Below, piece by piece: positions 32,895 to 41,394 of a stretch of DNA of 58,764 bases; positions within the stretch are counted from its first letter, which is position 1, and every line of letters begins with the position of its first letter. Both the position numbers and the translations under genes were made by a program. This stretch comes from an uncultured Clostridia bacterium (GTDB lineage: Bacteria; Bacillota; Clostridia; Christensenellales; Borkfalkiaceae): positions 1 through 58,764 of the forward strand of contig CANQQD010000008.1 in NCBI GenBank assembly GCA_947625865.1, written 5' to 3'. The notes under the pieces were generated by a model. It saw only the letters and a list, made by a program, of their open reading frames with translations. It searched no databases and was not told the origin of the DNA.

Positions 32895-34151
32895 ATGAAG
32901 CACAAAAAACTCTTGATCGCCGGCGTTGCGGTCTTTACGGTGATCGTATTTTTAGCCACTTTCATTGTCATATGGTTCTGGGGCGACAGCTATCCCGACT
33001 TTACCGACTTCAAGCCGGCTGTGGAGATCCCCGGACTCAAGGAGGGCGCGGTGCCCCAGGGACTTGCGAACTACGAGGGCGAGTACACCGTTACCGACGC
33101 GGACGGCAAGGAGACAAAATATACACAGGACTACTTTTTTATAAGCTCGTATATGAAAAGCGGACCTTCGAGGCTCTATGTTACGGGCAAAACCACGGGA
33201 TATGTTGGGTATGTCACGCTTAAAAACACTGACGGCTCGGACTACACCGAACACGCGGGCGGCGTGGCGACAAACTGCAAGCGCGGCGATCGCTACGGAA
33301 CGCTGTGGGTGGTTTCCGAGGGCACCGTTTACTGCGCCCAAAAGTCAGACACTCCCAATAAAAATATCGCCGACGAAATAATCGCGAGGGCGGCTATGGA
33401 CGAGGGCGAGAACGTTATATCCTTTACCGCCTCATTTAAGGCAAATAACAGGGCTTCGTTTTGCTACTTCTACGAGGACGGCACCTCGAGTACCTCCAAC
33501 GACAAACTGTACGTGGGGGAATTTTACCGCCCGAAGGACAAGAATTACCGGACGGACGAAGAGCACCACATAACCACGGGGAACGGCTATGAGCAATACG
33601 CGCTCGTAAACGAGTACACCTCGAACACGAGTTCCTCCAACAAATACGGGCTGACGCTCATTTCCTCATCAAGCGTGGAAACGGAAAATTACGTGCCCAA
33701 AGTGCAGAATATATATTCCATACCCGACCTCGTGCAGGGCTTTGCAAGAATTGCCGACCGCACGGACGACGGCTCCTCCTCTTCCTCAAAGGGCAAACTT
33801 GTGCTTTCCACCAGCTACGGGCTGGCCGACTCAAAGCTTTACTACTACGACTGGGCGGACATAAGCAGCACGAGCAACAGAAAGACATATGCAAGTTTCC
33901 CCGATCACAACAATTTTGAATACGAGGACGTCGTCACCAAGTATGGCACGCCCTACACCGACAGCAGCGTGTATGTATATTTTGTCGACGGCAGCAAACT
34001 CAAAAGAGAGTATGCAATTCCCTCGATGTCAGAGGGGCTGTGCGTGAAAAACAACACCGTGTTCGTGCTGTTTGAGTCGGGGTGCTATAAGTACAAGACC
34101 TTTGTGCGCCAGATACTGACCGATATTTACAGCTTTGTGCCGAGAGTGTAA
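32895..34151 (+). CDS. membrane-anchored extracellular protein, propeller-like
   Basis: 418 residues. An N-terminal signal-anchor (KKLLIAGVAVFTVIVFLATFIVIWFW) is followed by an extracellular domain rich in Tyr, Ser and Thr. PGLKEGAVPQGLANY...DYFFISSYMKSGPSRLYVTGKTTGYVGYVTLKN and later repeats (GKLVLSTSYGLADSKLYYYDW, KLKREYAIPSMSEGLCV) suggest beta-propeller blades. Runs of serine (SSSSSSKG) look like loops. I cannot assign an activity. Single-gene unit. Repeat DNA follows its stop. Confidence 0.75.
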   Translation: MKHKKLLIAGVAVFTVIVFLATFIVIWFWGDSYPDFTDFKPAVEIPGLKEGAVPQGLANYEGEYTVTDADGKETKYTQDYFFISSYMKSGPSRLYVTGKTTGYVGYVTLKNTDGSDYTEHAGGVATNCKRGDRYGTLWVVSEGTVYCAQKSDTPNKNIADEIIARAAMDEGENVISFTASFKANNRASFCYFYEDGTSSTSNDKLYVGEFYRPKDKNYRTDEEHHITTGNGYEQYALVNEYTSNTSSSNKYGLTLISSSSVETENYVPKVQNIYSIPDLVQGFARIADRTDDGSSSSSKGKLVLSTSYGLADSKLYYYDWADISSTSNRKTYASFPDHNNFEYEDVVTKYGTPYTDSSVYVYFVDGSKLKREYAIPSMSEGLCVKNNTVFVLFESGCYKYKTFVRQILTDIYSFVPRV

Positions 34152-34345
34152 ACGCTGATTGCTCGCTGCGCTCGCGTTAAATACGCCTTCGGCGTGCAGC
34201 GTGTCGCTGCAGCCAAGTATCTTAATTGCGTTGGTTATTGACTTACTTTTATGCAAATCAAACAGCGTATCGCTGCAAGCGTATCGCTTGACCTTAGTTT
34301 CTTTATTGCGTTTGCACTTAACTTTCTTTTACGCAAATCAAACAT
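34152..34345. repeat. degenerate repeats after the 418-aa gene
   Basis: No gene. GCTCGCTGCGCTCGCGTTAAATACGCC resembles the start of a 22-bp hairpin array. Two imperfect direct copies of ATTGCGTT...CTTTTAYGCAAATCAAACA lie at about 34226-34265 and 34307-34345. Confidence 0.6.
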
Positions 34346-34374
34346 AGCGGCGCGCCGAATGGCGCGCCGCTTTC
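34346..34374 (+). terminator. terminator-like hairpin
   Basis: Stem AGCGGCGCGCC / GGCGCGCCGCT, loop GAAT, followed by TTC. About 200 nt after the plus-strand gene stop. The T run is short. Confidence 0.6.
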
Positions 34375-34394
34375 TGTATAATGTGAATTGGTTG

Positions 34395-34448
34395 CTCCCA
34401 CCCGCCCTTTCAGGGCACCCTCCCCCGTTACCACGGAAGAAGGCGAGC
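34395..34448 (+). repeat. 54-bp two-hairpin module, variant stems
   Basis: Same variant as at 13646 (GCCCTttcAGGGC and CCGTtaccACGG), here running straight into the nested module at 34443. Confidence 0.8.
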
Positions 34449-34563
34449 GAGGCATTTCATAGCACAGCACTGTGCGCTGTGCGTGCCGAAGCGAGATGAG
34501 CGAGCGCATAGTGCAAGGCGCGAGCGGTGCCCGAACACGGCGTTGTCCTTACGCCGTGTGAGA
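34443..34563. repeat. nested repeat module with ACACGG hairpin
   Basis: Near copy of 13839-13981: GCGAGGCATTTCATAGCAC, GCACAGC/GCTGTGC-type stem, and a final ACACGG/CCGTGT hairpin. Confidence 0.75.
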
Positions 34564-34638
34564 ACTCCCCTCAGTCTCGCTTTGCTCGACAGCTCCCCTC
34601 GCAAGCGAAGGGCGCCAAGGGGCGGCGTGCCCTCACCG

Positions 34639-34692
34639 TGCCATCTTCCGTCGCCGACGGGGGAGGGTGGCGACGTAGTCGTCGGGTGGGAG
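34639..34692 (-). repeat. 54-bp two-hairpin module, reverse, third stem variant
   Basis: Reverse orientation. One stem is GTCGCCGAC as usual. The other is GGCGACgtaGTCGTC in place of GTCAC/GTGAC, a third paired version of the same stem. Confidence 0.75.
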
Positions 34693-34747
34693 TGTTGTTT
34701 GGGTTCCCCCCCCTCCCATCACCCGCTACGCGGGAACTTCCCCCCCC

Positions 34748-34968
34748 TGTCATTCTGCGCGAGCGTTAGCGTCGTACCGAACGCGTAAGCGTTACGCCCT
34801 GCCGAGGGTTCCCCAAAGGGGAAACGGCAGAGGAAACGGCAACGCCCGACGAAGAATCTGTCGCGCAGCGACTTTTGGTTATGTCATTCCATCGAACCTC
34901 AAGCAGACCACGAGGGGATTCTCTCGGTCAATCGCGCGAAACCCGCGCTCATATCCCTCGAAATGACA
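34748..34968. mobile_element. MITE-like element with TGTCATTC ends
   Basis: 221 bp, starting TGTCATTCTG and ending GAAATGACA, with the GAAGAATCTGTCGCgcaGCGAC hairpin inside. No coding capacity. Same right-hand portion (CAGACCACGAGGGGATTC) as 6855-7002 and 13398-13620. Confidence 0.7.
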
Positions 34969-35007
34969 CGGTTTAATGGGCGAAGCAATTATTTAAAAAC
35001 TAAATTA

Positions 35008-35217
35008 CCGCTTGAAAGGAACAATCTCCTATCAAGCGGTTTTGCTTTTAAGATACTCGGATCAAACGTCACGTTTGCCGCTTGATTGGAGTAAACACCT
35101 GTCAAGCGGCTTTGCTTTTAAGATACTCGGATCAAACGTCACGTTTGCCGCTTGATTGGAGTAAACACCTGTCAAGCGGTTTTGCTTTTAAGATTCTCGG
35201 ATCAAACGTCACGTTTG
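35008..35217 (+). repeat. three tandem 70-bp units
   Basis: Units at 35008-35077, 35078-35147 and 35148-35217. Each has a CCGCTTGA/TCAAGCGG stem followed by TTTTGCTTTTA (terminator-like, plus strand) and a second palindrome CAAACGTcACGTTTG. Units 2 and 3 differ at two positions. Unit 1 has a different loop (AAGGAACAATCTCCTA) that itself pairs. Confidence 0.9.
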
Positions 35218-35381
35218 TGAAGTTAACAAGCGGTTAGAAGCGAGCAGAGCAAGGAAAGCGAGCACCGTCTGCAGGGAGTGTACAAAAACGTACACGTCGC
35301 ACCGAAGGCGTTTAGCCTTACCAAAGCGGCGCGGAGCTTGACACAGCTATGCGACGCTTATAATCCGCTTGAAGCGGCAGC
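35218..35381 (-). repeat. post-stop module containing the RND gene stop codon
   Basis: Head GCTGCCGCTTCAAGCGG ends at 35381, inside the RND reading frame. The gene's TAA (35360-35358) is the module's own TTATAA. The closing stem pairs 35365-35371 with 35227-35233 (CAAGCGG/CCGCTTG). Internal hairpin GTGTAC/GTACAC (35290-35295 with 35278-35283). Confidence 0.85.
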
Positions 35382-38300
35382 TGAGCCGTTGGGGCGTCTC
35401 TCCGACAACCTGTGCACCGCGCAATATACCGCAGGCACGAGCAACAACGTCACAAGCGTGCCGATGAGAAGTCCGCCGATAACCACTATACCGAGCGGCT
35501 GCATGAGTTCGGAGCCCTGTCCTATGCCTATGGCAAGGGGTATGAGCGCCAGAATAGTTGTGAGCGTGGTCATAAATATCGGGCGCAGCCGCACCTTGCA
35601 CGCCTCCTGCACTGCCTCAAAGTGGGTCATTCCGCCGTCGTGGAGTTGCTTGATCTTTTCGAGCATGACTATGGCGTTGTTGACTATTACGCCCATCAGC
35701 ATTATAAGACCTATGAACGAGACCACGTTCAGCGTGGTGCCCGTCATCACGAGCAGAAGGAACCCGCCCGTAAACGAGAACGGTATGCTCGCCATAATTA
35801 TCAGCGGCTTCACCGCCGAAGAGAACTGTATTGCCATAACGGCATACAATAGGAAGAACGATATCACAAGAGCTACGGCAAGCCCGCCGAACGCGTCGTT
35901 GAGATAGCTGGATATGCCGCTCTGCTTGAAGGCGTAGCCCGCATTGTTTTCGCGCTCCAATACCGACCTTGCTATTTCCTTCATTCTGTTGCCAGCGGTG
36001 CCCGTATCGGCGCCCGGCAGAGCCGCCGAAACGGAGACCATCTTCTTGCCGTCGGAGCGGCGTATGCAGGCGTCTACCTCCCTCGGCTCGCCCACTTCGG
36101 CAACCTGACCCAGCTTTACCGCATTCCCGTCCGCGTCCCTGCCGACGGTGAATTCCCTGAGCGAATTTATGTCGCTCAAGGCGTCCTTGTCAAAGCTGAC
36201 GTTTACCGAGCACTCCCTTCCGTCTATCGTTGCCGTGCACGCCGTGTAGGAGGCTATGCCTATGCGGAGAGTGAGCACTACCGTCTGGTAATCTATCCCG
36301 TAGTCCGCGAGGGCGCGCCTGTCAAAGTTTATGTCGGTCTGCCACTCCTTGTCGGCAGCCGAGGACTTTACGTCTGTAAAGCCCTCTTTTTTGAGCTCCG
36401 CGCCTATTTCGTCGGCTATCCGCACGAGCTCGTCGTTGTCCTCGCCGAGTATGGTCACGGACAGGTCGTCCGAACCCGACATGAGCGAGGCGACCACGCC
36501 GTCTATCTGCTTTACGCTCAACCCCGAACGCTCGGGAGCCGCGTTCCCGTCGTTTTCTGAGAGCTCGCGTATCCTGCGCACGTAGTCGTCGGTGCCGCGG
36601 TTGGTTTTAAGCTGCACCGTTATTATTCCCGTGTCCGTGAGCGCGAGAAGCCCGTGCTTGCCCACGCTTACGGAAATATATTCCAGATTATCTTTAAACT
36701 CCGACTCTATCTTTTCGGCGAACAGCGACACGTCCTCCTTTATGACGCCGAGCTCTGTGCCCGCCTCGTAGGTGGAGGTCACCTCTATCTGTCCCTTGTC
36801 GATGGAGGGCAGGAACTCCGTGCCCGTCAAAAACAACATTCCGACGCTCGCGCCGAAGATGATGACCGCAGCCAGAATAGTCACCGCCTTGTGGTTCAGA
36901 ACCTTGGGGAGAATCTTGCCGTAGAAATTTATGACGCCGTTCATCAGCCTCGGCTCTTTCAGCGCGGCAAGTCTGCTCTTTTTGCCCGTATTCTGCAATA
37001 CAGGTTGTTCTTTTCCCTCCGCGGTCACGTCTGCGGGAAGGGCGCCGTCGGCGTTTTCGGCCGCGGGCTGAATTTCGGCTTTGACTTCGGGATATGCGGA
37101 AATAGTAGCCTCGGGCAGAGATTTCGAAAGCCTTCCGCCCCTCAACATTCTCTTTTTGCCGCACAGCATGGCATACAGCGCGGGAATTACAGTTACCGCC
37201 ACTATCAGCGAGAACGCCAGCGAGAATATTACCGCAAACGAAAGGTCTGTGAATATTTCGCCCGTGAGCCCGCCCGAGAAGATTATGGGAATGAACACGC
37301 AGACGGTGGTTATTGTGGAGCCGAAGAGCGCCCCGCCCACCTCGGCCGTGCCGTCCACCGCCGCTTCGAACGCCGATTTATCCATTTCGCGGTGCTTGGA
37401 AATACTCTCTATGACAACTATGCTGTTGTCCACGAGCATGCCTATGCCCACGGCAAGCCCGCCGAGCGAAACCATGTTAAGCGTTATGCCCATAAGATAC
37501 AGGCATATCATCGCCGCAAGCACCGAAAGGGGCATCGTGACGGCGATTATGAGGGACGTCTTCACTTTTTTAAGGAATACGAAAATTACCAGCACCGCCA
37601 GAAGCCCGCCTATGAGCATGCTTATGAGTACGTTCGAGATACTGTCGGAAATAAACTGCGACTGGTCGTCCAGGAGCTCTATGCGTATGCCGATCTCCGC
37701 CCCGTCCCCGCCGAGATATTCGCCGTAGACTGCCTTGACGTTCTTTACCACCGCCGAGGAATTGGCGCCGTTTGATTTATATATTTCTATTGTGGTGCCC
37801 TCTATTATTTCGGGCATGGCTCCGTCGCCGAAGTACACATAGGAGGAATATTTTTCCTCCTGCTCCACCGTAGCTATGTCGGAGACGGCTACAACTATGT
37901 TGCTATCGCCGCTCTTTAAAATTATCTGCTTTAAAAGTACGTCGGGAATATTTGCGCCCTGCGCCTGTATCTGGCTTTTTATCAGGCTGAAAAACATGGG
38001 CGTATCCACGATAAGCTGCGCCGTTGCGGGGTCGTCTATATCGTAGCTGCTCATGACCGCCATAATCCCGTCCCGTATTTTGTCGCGCACAGACTTGAAG
38101 GTCTTTGCGGGGATCTCCAGCGGCATTGCGGTTATGTCGTCGACTGTCTTTATTTTGGAGTTGTTCTTTATCTGCACGTCCCTGCCGCCGTCCGCGAGGT
38201 CGCCCAATGGAAGGTCGAGCGCGTCGTACGAAAAAGCCTGCACTATTACGGGCGCAAGCAGCTCGAGACCATTGAACGGGCGCACCGACCATATTTTTTC

Positions 38301-38837
38301 CGACCCGCCCTTTATCTCCACGCTCTCCACGCCGTCTATCGCCGAGAGCTTTGCCGAGAGCTCCGTGGCGGCATTGTATGCCTTTTCAAGCCCGTTTTCG
38401 GCGTCGGACGAGGTGACCGAGAGCACGGCAAGCGCCTCGGAATTAAGGTCTATGTCATAGACGTCCGAGGTCACACCGTCGGGAAGCCCTATCGCGGAGA
38501 GCTTACTTTGTATTTCATTTTCCTTTTCGCCCGTATCGGTGCCGTAGGCAAAGGAGAGGACAACCGCCGAAAGGTTGTCGTAGGAGTAGCTGTCGACCGC
38601 GGTCACGCCGCCTATCGACGAAAGCCCCTCCTCGAGCTTGCCCGTCACGTCCTCCTCCACCGTCTGCGCGTTCGCGCCCGCGTAGATGACCTGCACGCAC
38701 ACCATGGGCACGTTTATGTCGGGAAGTAGGTTTATCGGCATCTGCATAGTGGCGTACACGCCGAAGCCGAGCACGAGAGCTGTAATCAGAACTATAGCCA
38801 CCGATTGCCGTATTATAAATGAAAAAAACCTTTTCAA
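35358..38837 (-). CDS. RND-family efflux transporter permease
   Basis: 1159 residues, HAE/AcrB-like with two homologous halves of six membrane segments. QMPINLLPDINVPMVCVQVIYAGANAQTVEEDVT near the start and GIGMLVDNSIVVIESISKHREM (TM4 proton-relay region) are typical, and GLIMLMGVIVNNAIVMLEKIKQLHDGG is the second-half counterpart. A cytoplasmic insert of about 70 low-complexity residues (near 575-640) separates the halves and adds length. In monoderms such transporters work without an outer-membrane channel, and no adaptor gene is adjacent. The last seven residues (AAASSGL) are encoded by a repeat module. Confidence 0.93.
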   Translation of the reverse strand: MKRFFSFIIRQSVAIVLITALVLGFGVYATMQMPINLLPDINVPMVCVQVIYAGANAQTVEEDVTGKLEEGLSSIGGVTAVDSYSYDNLSAVVLSFAYGTDTGEKENEIQSKLSAIGLPDGVTSDVYDIDLNSEALAVLSVTSSDAENGLEKAYNAATELSAKLSAIDGVESVEIKGGSEKIWSVRPFNGLELLAPVIVQAFSYDALDLPLGDLADGGRDVQIKNNSKIKTVDDITAMPLEIPAKTFKSVRDKIRDGIMAVMSSYDIDDPATAQLIVDTPMFFSLIKSQIQAQGANIPDVLLKQIILKSGDSNIVVAVSDIATVEQEEKYSSYVYFGDGAMPEIIEGTTIEIYKSNGANSSAVVKNVKAVYGEYLGGDGAEIGIRIELLDDQSQFISDSISNVLISMLIGGLLAVLVIFVFLKKVKTSLIIAVTMPLSVLAAMICLYLMGITLNMVSLGGLAVGIGMLVDNSIVVIESISKHREMDKSAFEAAVDGTAEVGGALFGSTITTVCVFIPIIFSGGLTGEIFTDLSFAVIFSLAFSLIVAVTVIPALYAMLCGKKRMLRGGRLSKSLPEATISAYPEVKAEIQPAAENADGALPADVTAEGKEQPVLQNTGKKSRLAALKEPRLMNGVINFYGKILPKVLNHKAVTILAAVIIFGASVGMLFLTGTEFLPSIDKGQIEVTSTYEAGTELGVIKEDVSLFAEKIESEFKDNLEYISVSVGKHGLLALTDTGIITVQLKTNRGTDDYVRRIRELSENDGNAAPERSGLSVKQIDGVVASLMSGSDDLSVTILGEDNDELVRIADEIGAELKKEGFTDVKSSAADKEWQTDINFDRRALADYGIDYQTVVLTLRIGIASYTACTATIDGRECSVNVSFDKDALSDINSLREFTVGRDADGNAVKLGQVAEVGEPREVDACIRRSDGKKMVSVSAALPGADTGTAGNRMKEIARSVLERENNAGYAFKQSGISSYLNDAFGGLAVALVISFFLLYAVMAIQFSSAVKPLIIMASIPFSFTGGFLLLVMTGTTLNVVSFIGLIMLMGVIVNNAIVMLEKIKQLHDGGMTHFEAVQEACKVRLRPIFMTTLTTILALIPLAIGIGQGSELMQPLGIVVIGGLLIGTLVTLLLVPAVYCAVHRLSERRPNGSAAASSGL

Positions 38838-38839
38838 GG

Positions 38840-39121
38840 CTATTCTGCCCCCAGTTTTTTAAGTTTGTTTAAGTTTACCTTTGCAATTATAAGGCAGATG
38901 AAGGAGCCCGTTATTGCCGCAAGCGCAAAAAATCCCGTCACCGCAACGCCCGTTACCAGCCCCGCAAGGTTGGTATCCTGCATGCGCGTACCCGCCGCAA
39001 CGGCTATAAATATAAGCAGGGCGGCGACGGCGGCGACGGCGCAAATTACGAATATCTTCGTAATAAAAAGGCACCTCTTCAGCCGTAAAACACAGACCTT
39101 TGCAAGTTCTTCCTTTTCCAT
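38840..39121 (-). CDS. small two-span membrane protein
   Basis: 93 residues, unrecognised. Hydrophobic segments at about 22-45 and 53-80, basic C terminus (KVNLNKLKKLGAE). It lies 2 nt before the RND gene and 7 nt after rex, so it is part of the ROK-rex-RND run. Confidence 0.75.
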   Translation of the reverse strand: MEKEELAKVCVLRLKRCLFITKIFVICAVAAVAALLIFIAVAAGTRMQDTNLAGLVTGVAVTGFFALAAITGSFICLIIAKVNLNKLKKLGAE

Positions 39122-39128
39122 AGTTTAC

Positions 39129-39740
39129 CTATATCTGGCTCGAGAGTATCGCGAGATTCGCCGCGACGTCTATATTCCTCACGTTTACGCCTGCGGGGAC
39201 CTTCAAGAGCACGGGCGCGAAGTTCAGAATCGCCGAAATCCCGCACCCGACCAGTTCGTCGCACACGCTCTGCGCCACATTGGCGGGAACGCAGACCACG
39301 GCAAGGCGCGCGCCCGTATTTTTTATTACTTCGTCCGCTTCGGAGGCGGAATATATTTTGCAGTCAGCAACGAATTTATCTATCTTCGCGGGATCGGTAT
39401 CGAAGGCGGCGACGATGTCTATGCCGTAGTTTTTAAAGCCGCCGTAGGACATGAGCGCCCTGCCGAGCGCGCCCGCGCCGAAGATAACCGCGGGCAATAT
39501 GCGGTTGCAGCCGAGATATTCCTCGATCGCCGCTATCAGCTCTCCGCAGTCGTATCCCGTGCGCGTCCTGCCGCGGGCGGAGGTGTACGCCAGATCCTTT
39601 CTCACAAGCACCTCGCCCATGCCGAGCGCGCGGGCTATCGCACCCGAGGAAATATTGCCCTCGGGCTTGCCGAGCGATTTCAGATAATTCAGATAGACGG
39701 GCAGCCTCTGGAGGGAGGTCACCGGTATTTCCTTTTCCAT
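39129..39740 (-). CDS. rex: redox-sensing transcriptional repressor Rex
   Basis: 203 residues. Binds DNA at low NADH and is released when NADH rises, controlling fermentation and anaerobic genes. N-terminal winged helix (SLQRLPVYLNYLKSLG...ISSGAIARALGMGEVLVRKDLAYTSARGRTRTGYD) then a Rossmann NAD(H) domain (AVIFGAGALGRALMSYGGF). The ATG at 39740 gives the canonical N terminus. Cotranscribed after a ROK kinase. No Rex box (TTGTGANNNNNNTCACAA type) was spotted at the operon promoter. Confidence 0.95.
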   Translation of the reverse strand: MEKEIPVTSLQRLPVYLNYLKSLGKPEGNISSGAIARALGMGEVLVRKDLAYTSARGRTRTGYDCGELIAAIEEYLGCNRILPAVIFGAGALGRALMSYGGFKNYGIDIVAAFDTDPAKIDKFVADCKIYSASEADEVIKNTGARLAVVCVPANVAQSVCDELVGCGISAILNFAPVLLKVPAGVNVRNIDVAANLAILSSQI

Positions 39741-39763
39741 TTTATCATCCGTCCGTATGGGGT

Positions 39764-40687
39764 TTACATGAACAGCGCCGCTGCGCCGTAGGCCCCGGCA
39801 CGGTTGCCGAGCGAGGCGCACCTTATTTCCACAGGCGCATAGTCAGCGGCAAAAATTTCCCTGTCCGCGAGAGCCTGCAAGGGCTTTGTGAGCCTTGTGC
39901 CCTGCGCCGCGACCCCGCCGCCTATCAGAATGACCTGCGGGCGGAATATGTTTGCAAGATTCGCAATGCCGCAGGCGAGATATTTCATATATCTGTCAAC
40001 TACGCGCCTTGCAGAGTCGTCCGAGTCCATATACTCGAACGCCGTTCTGCCGTCCGCGGTGTCGTGCGTGTAGGTCTTCCACATGCCCGAGGCTGTGTCG
40101 AGCAGCATCGCCTCGCGCGTGCTCTCCGTCAATGCCTTTGCCGAGCAGTACGCCTCGAAGCAACCGTATCTTCCGCATGTGCAGCGCGCGCCGCCGCGCT
40201 CTATCACCATGTGTCCGATCTCCGCGCCCGCCTTTTTATTGCCCTCGAAGAGCTTGCCGCCCAAGACGATCCCGCCGCCGACGCCCGTGCCGAGGGTTAT
40301 CAGAATACTGTCGTCCGCGCCCTCGCCCGCGCCGAACCGCGCCTCGCCCAATGCAGCCGCGTTTGCGTCGTTGCATACTTTGACGGGCAGGGAGAGCTTT
40401 TCTTCAAGCAATTTTTTTATGGGATAGTTCTCAAGCCCGAGATTTGCCGCCTTTACTATCTCCCCCTCCTCGCTTATAACTCCGGGGCAGCACACGCCGA
40501 CGCCCGAAATTTTTGAAAATGTGACGCCGCAGCCCGAGGCAAGCTTTTCCACAAGCTCCTCTATGCACCCTGCGAGTTCATCGCCTGTGCGGGTGGGGAT
40601 ATCCTGTTCGAACACGGCTTTGCCGTCCTTTAAAACAAGCCCCTTGACGAACGTCCCGCCGACGTCCAGCCCGAGAATATAACTCAT
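39764..40687 (-). CDS. ROK-family glucokinase
   Basis: 307 residues. LGLDVGGTFVKG is the ATP phosphate loop, and the ROK zinc motif appears as CTCGRYGCFEAYCSAKAL around residue 174-191, with the catalytic Asp in VCNDANAAALGE. Phosphorylates glucose or a related hexose. The intact kinase motifs argue against a ROK repressor, and no HTH is present. First gene of the ROK-rex-small membrane protein-RND run. GGAGG precedes the ATG. Confidence 0.93.
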   Translation of the reverse strand: MSYILGLDVGGTFVKGLVLKDGKAVFEQDIPTRTGDELAGCIEELVEKLASGCGVTFSKISGVGVCCPGVISEEGEIVKAANLGLENYPIKKLLEEKLSLPVKVCNDANAAALGEARFGAGEGADDSILITLGTGVGGGIVLGGKLFEGNKKAGAEIGHMVIERGGARCTCGRYGCFEAYCSAKALTESTREAMLLDTASGMWKTYTHDTADGRTAFEYMDSDDSARRVVDRYMKYLACGIANLANIFRPQVILIGGGVAAQGTRLTKPLQALADREIFAADYAPVEIRCASLGNRAGAYGAAALFM

Positions 40688-40716
40688 ATCGACCTCCGAG
40701 CAAATTATATAACTAT

Positions 40717-40745
40717 AGTTTATTTATTTTTTGGCAAACTGTCAA
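40717..40745 (-). promoter_or_regulatory. promoter of the ROK kinase-rex-RND operon
   Basis: Minus strand TTGACA (40740-40745), 17-nt spacer, TAAACT (40717-40722). Confidence 0.75.
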
Positions 40746-40765
40746 GGCTTTAAATAAATTTAACG

Positions 40766-40788
40766 CAAAAAGGCGCCCCAAGGCGCCC
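40766..40788 (-). terminator. terminator downstream of dut
   Basis: Minus strand GGCGCC-TTGG-GGCGCC followed by five T residues. A GTGCCGCGGCAC palindrome lies between it and the dut stop. Confidence 0.8.
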
Positions 40789-40834
40789 GACCTCTGCCGT
40801 GCCGCGGCACGTTGCGCCGTTTACGCGGTCATTT

Positions 40835-41272
40835 CTACTTCGAGCCGGTGGAGCCGAAGCCGCCCGCCCCGCGCGCCGTTTCGGAAAGCTCCTCCGCAAC
40901 CGTAAATTCGGCGGTTATATAGGGGGCTATCACAAGCTGCGCCACCCGCTCGCCGCCGGAGACGGTCTGCGGCGCTTCGGAGTGGTTGTGCAGAGCCACC
41001 TTCACCTCGCCGCGGTAGTCGCAGTCAATAACACCCACCTTGTTTGCGGGGGCAAGCCCTTTTTTTGTGGCGAGCCCGCTCCTCGCGTATATGAAGCCCG
41101 CATAGCCTACGGGCAGTTCTATGGCGATCCCCGTGGGTATTACAGCCGTCTGATGGGGGGCTATGGTCACGCCGCCGTCAACGCAGGCGTAAAGATCGGC
41201 GCCCGCCGCATACGCGCTGCCATATGCGGGCACAATGGCTTTTTCGTTCAGTTTTTTTATATTGACCTTCAT
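40835..41272 (-). CDS. dut: dUTP diphosphatase
   Basis: 145 residues. Trimeric dUTPase, hydrolyses dUTP to dUMP. All five motifs are seen: AGADLYA, ARSGLATKKGL, NKVGVIDCDYRGEVKV, GGERVAQLVI, and the C-terminal ARGAGGFGSTG. The ATG at 41272 gives the normal start. The upstream open frame runs into a duplicated nrdG fragment. It follows nrdD-nrdG on the same strand, a sensible dNTP-metabolism grouping now split by a mobile element. Confidence 0.96.
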   Translation of the reverse strand: MKVNIKKLNEKAIVPAYGSAYAAGADLYACVDGGVTIAPHQTAVIPTGIAIELPVGYAGFIYARSGLATKKGLAPANKVGVIDCDYRGEVKVALHNHSEAPQTVSGGERVAQLVIAPYITAEFTVAEELSETARGAGGFGSTGSK

Positions 41273-41302
41273 AAAAGCTCCAAAAACCCAATACGTATTG
41301 AG

Positions 41303-41383
41303 TTTTACACAAAATCCTTTTCGTTCCAGAGGGTAACTTCGTCCGTCTCCAGCGTCGGCTTCATAAGAATTATCCGCTGGTTC
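41303..41383 (-). pseudogene. duplicated 3' end of nrdG (81 bp)
   Basis: Perfect 81-bp copy of 41845-41925, which encodes the last 26 residues and stop of NrdG (ending LWNEKDFV). It has no start or remaining gene. The two copies bracket the GIY-YIG element as direct repeats. Confidence 0.92.
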
Positions 41384-41394
41384 CACCTTTTTTC

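Noticed and set aside
40835-41386. dut with 38 extra N-terminal residues
   Set aside because: The extension is encoded by the duplicated nrdG end read in another frame. The internal ATG with GGAGC upstream is the normal dUTPase start.
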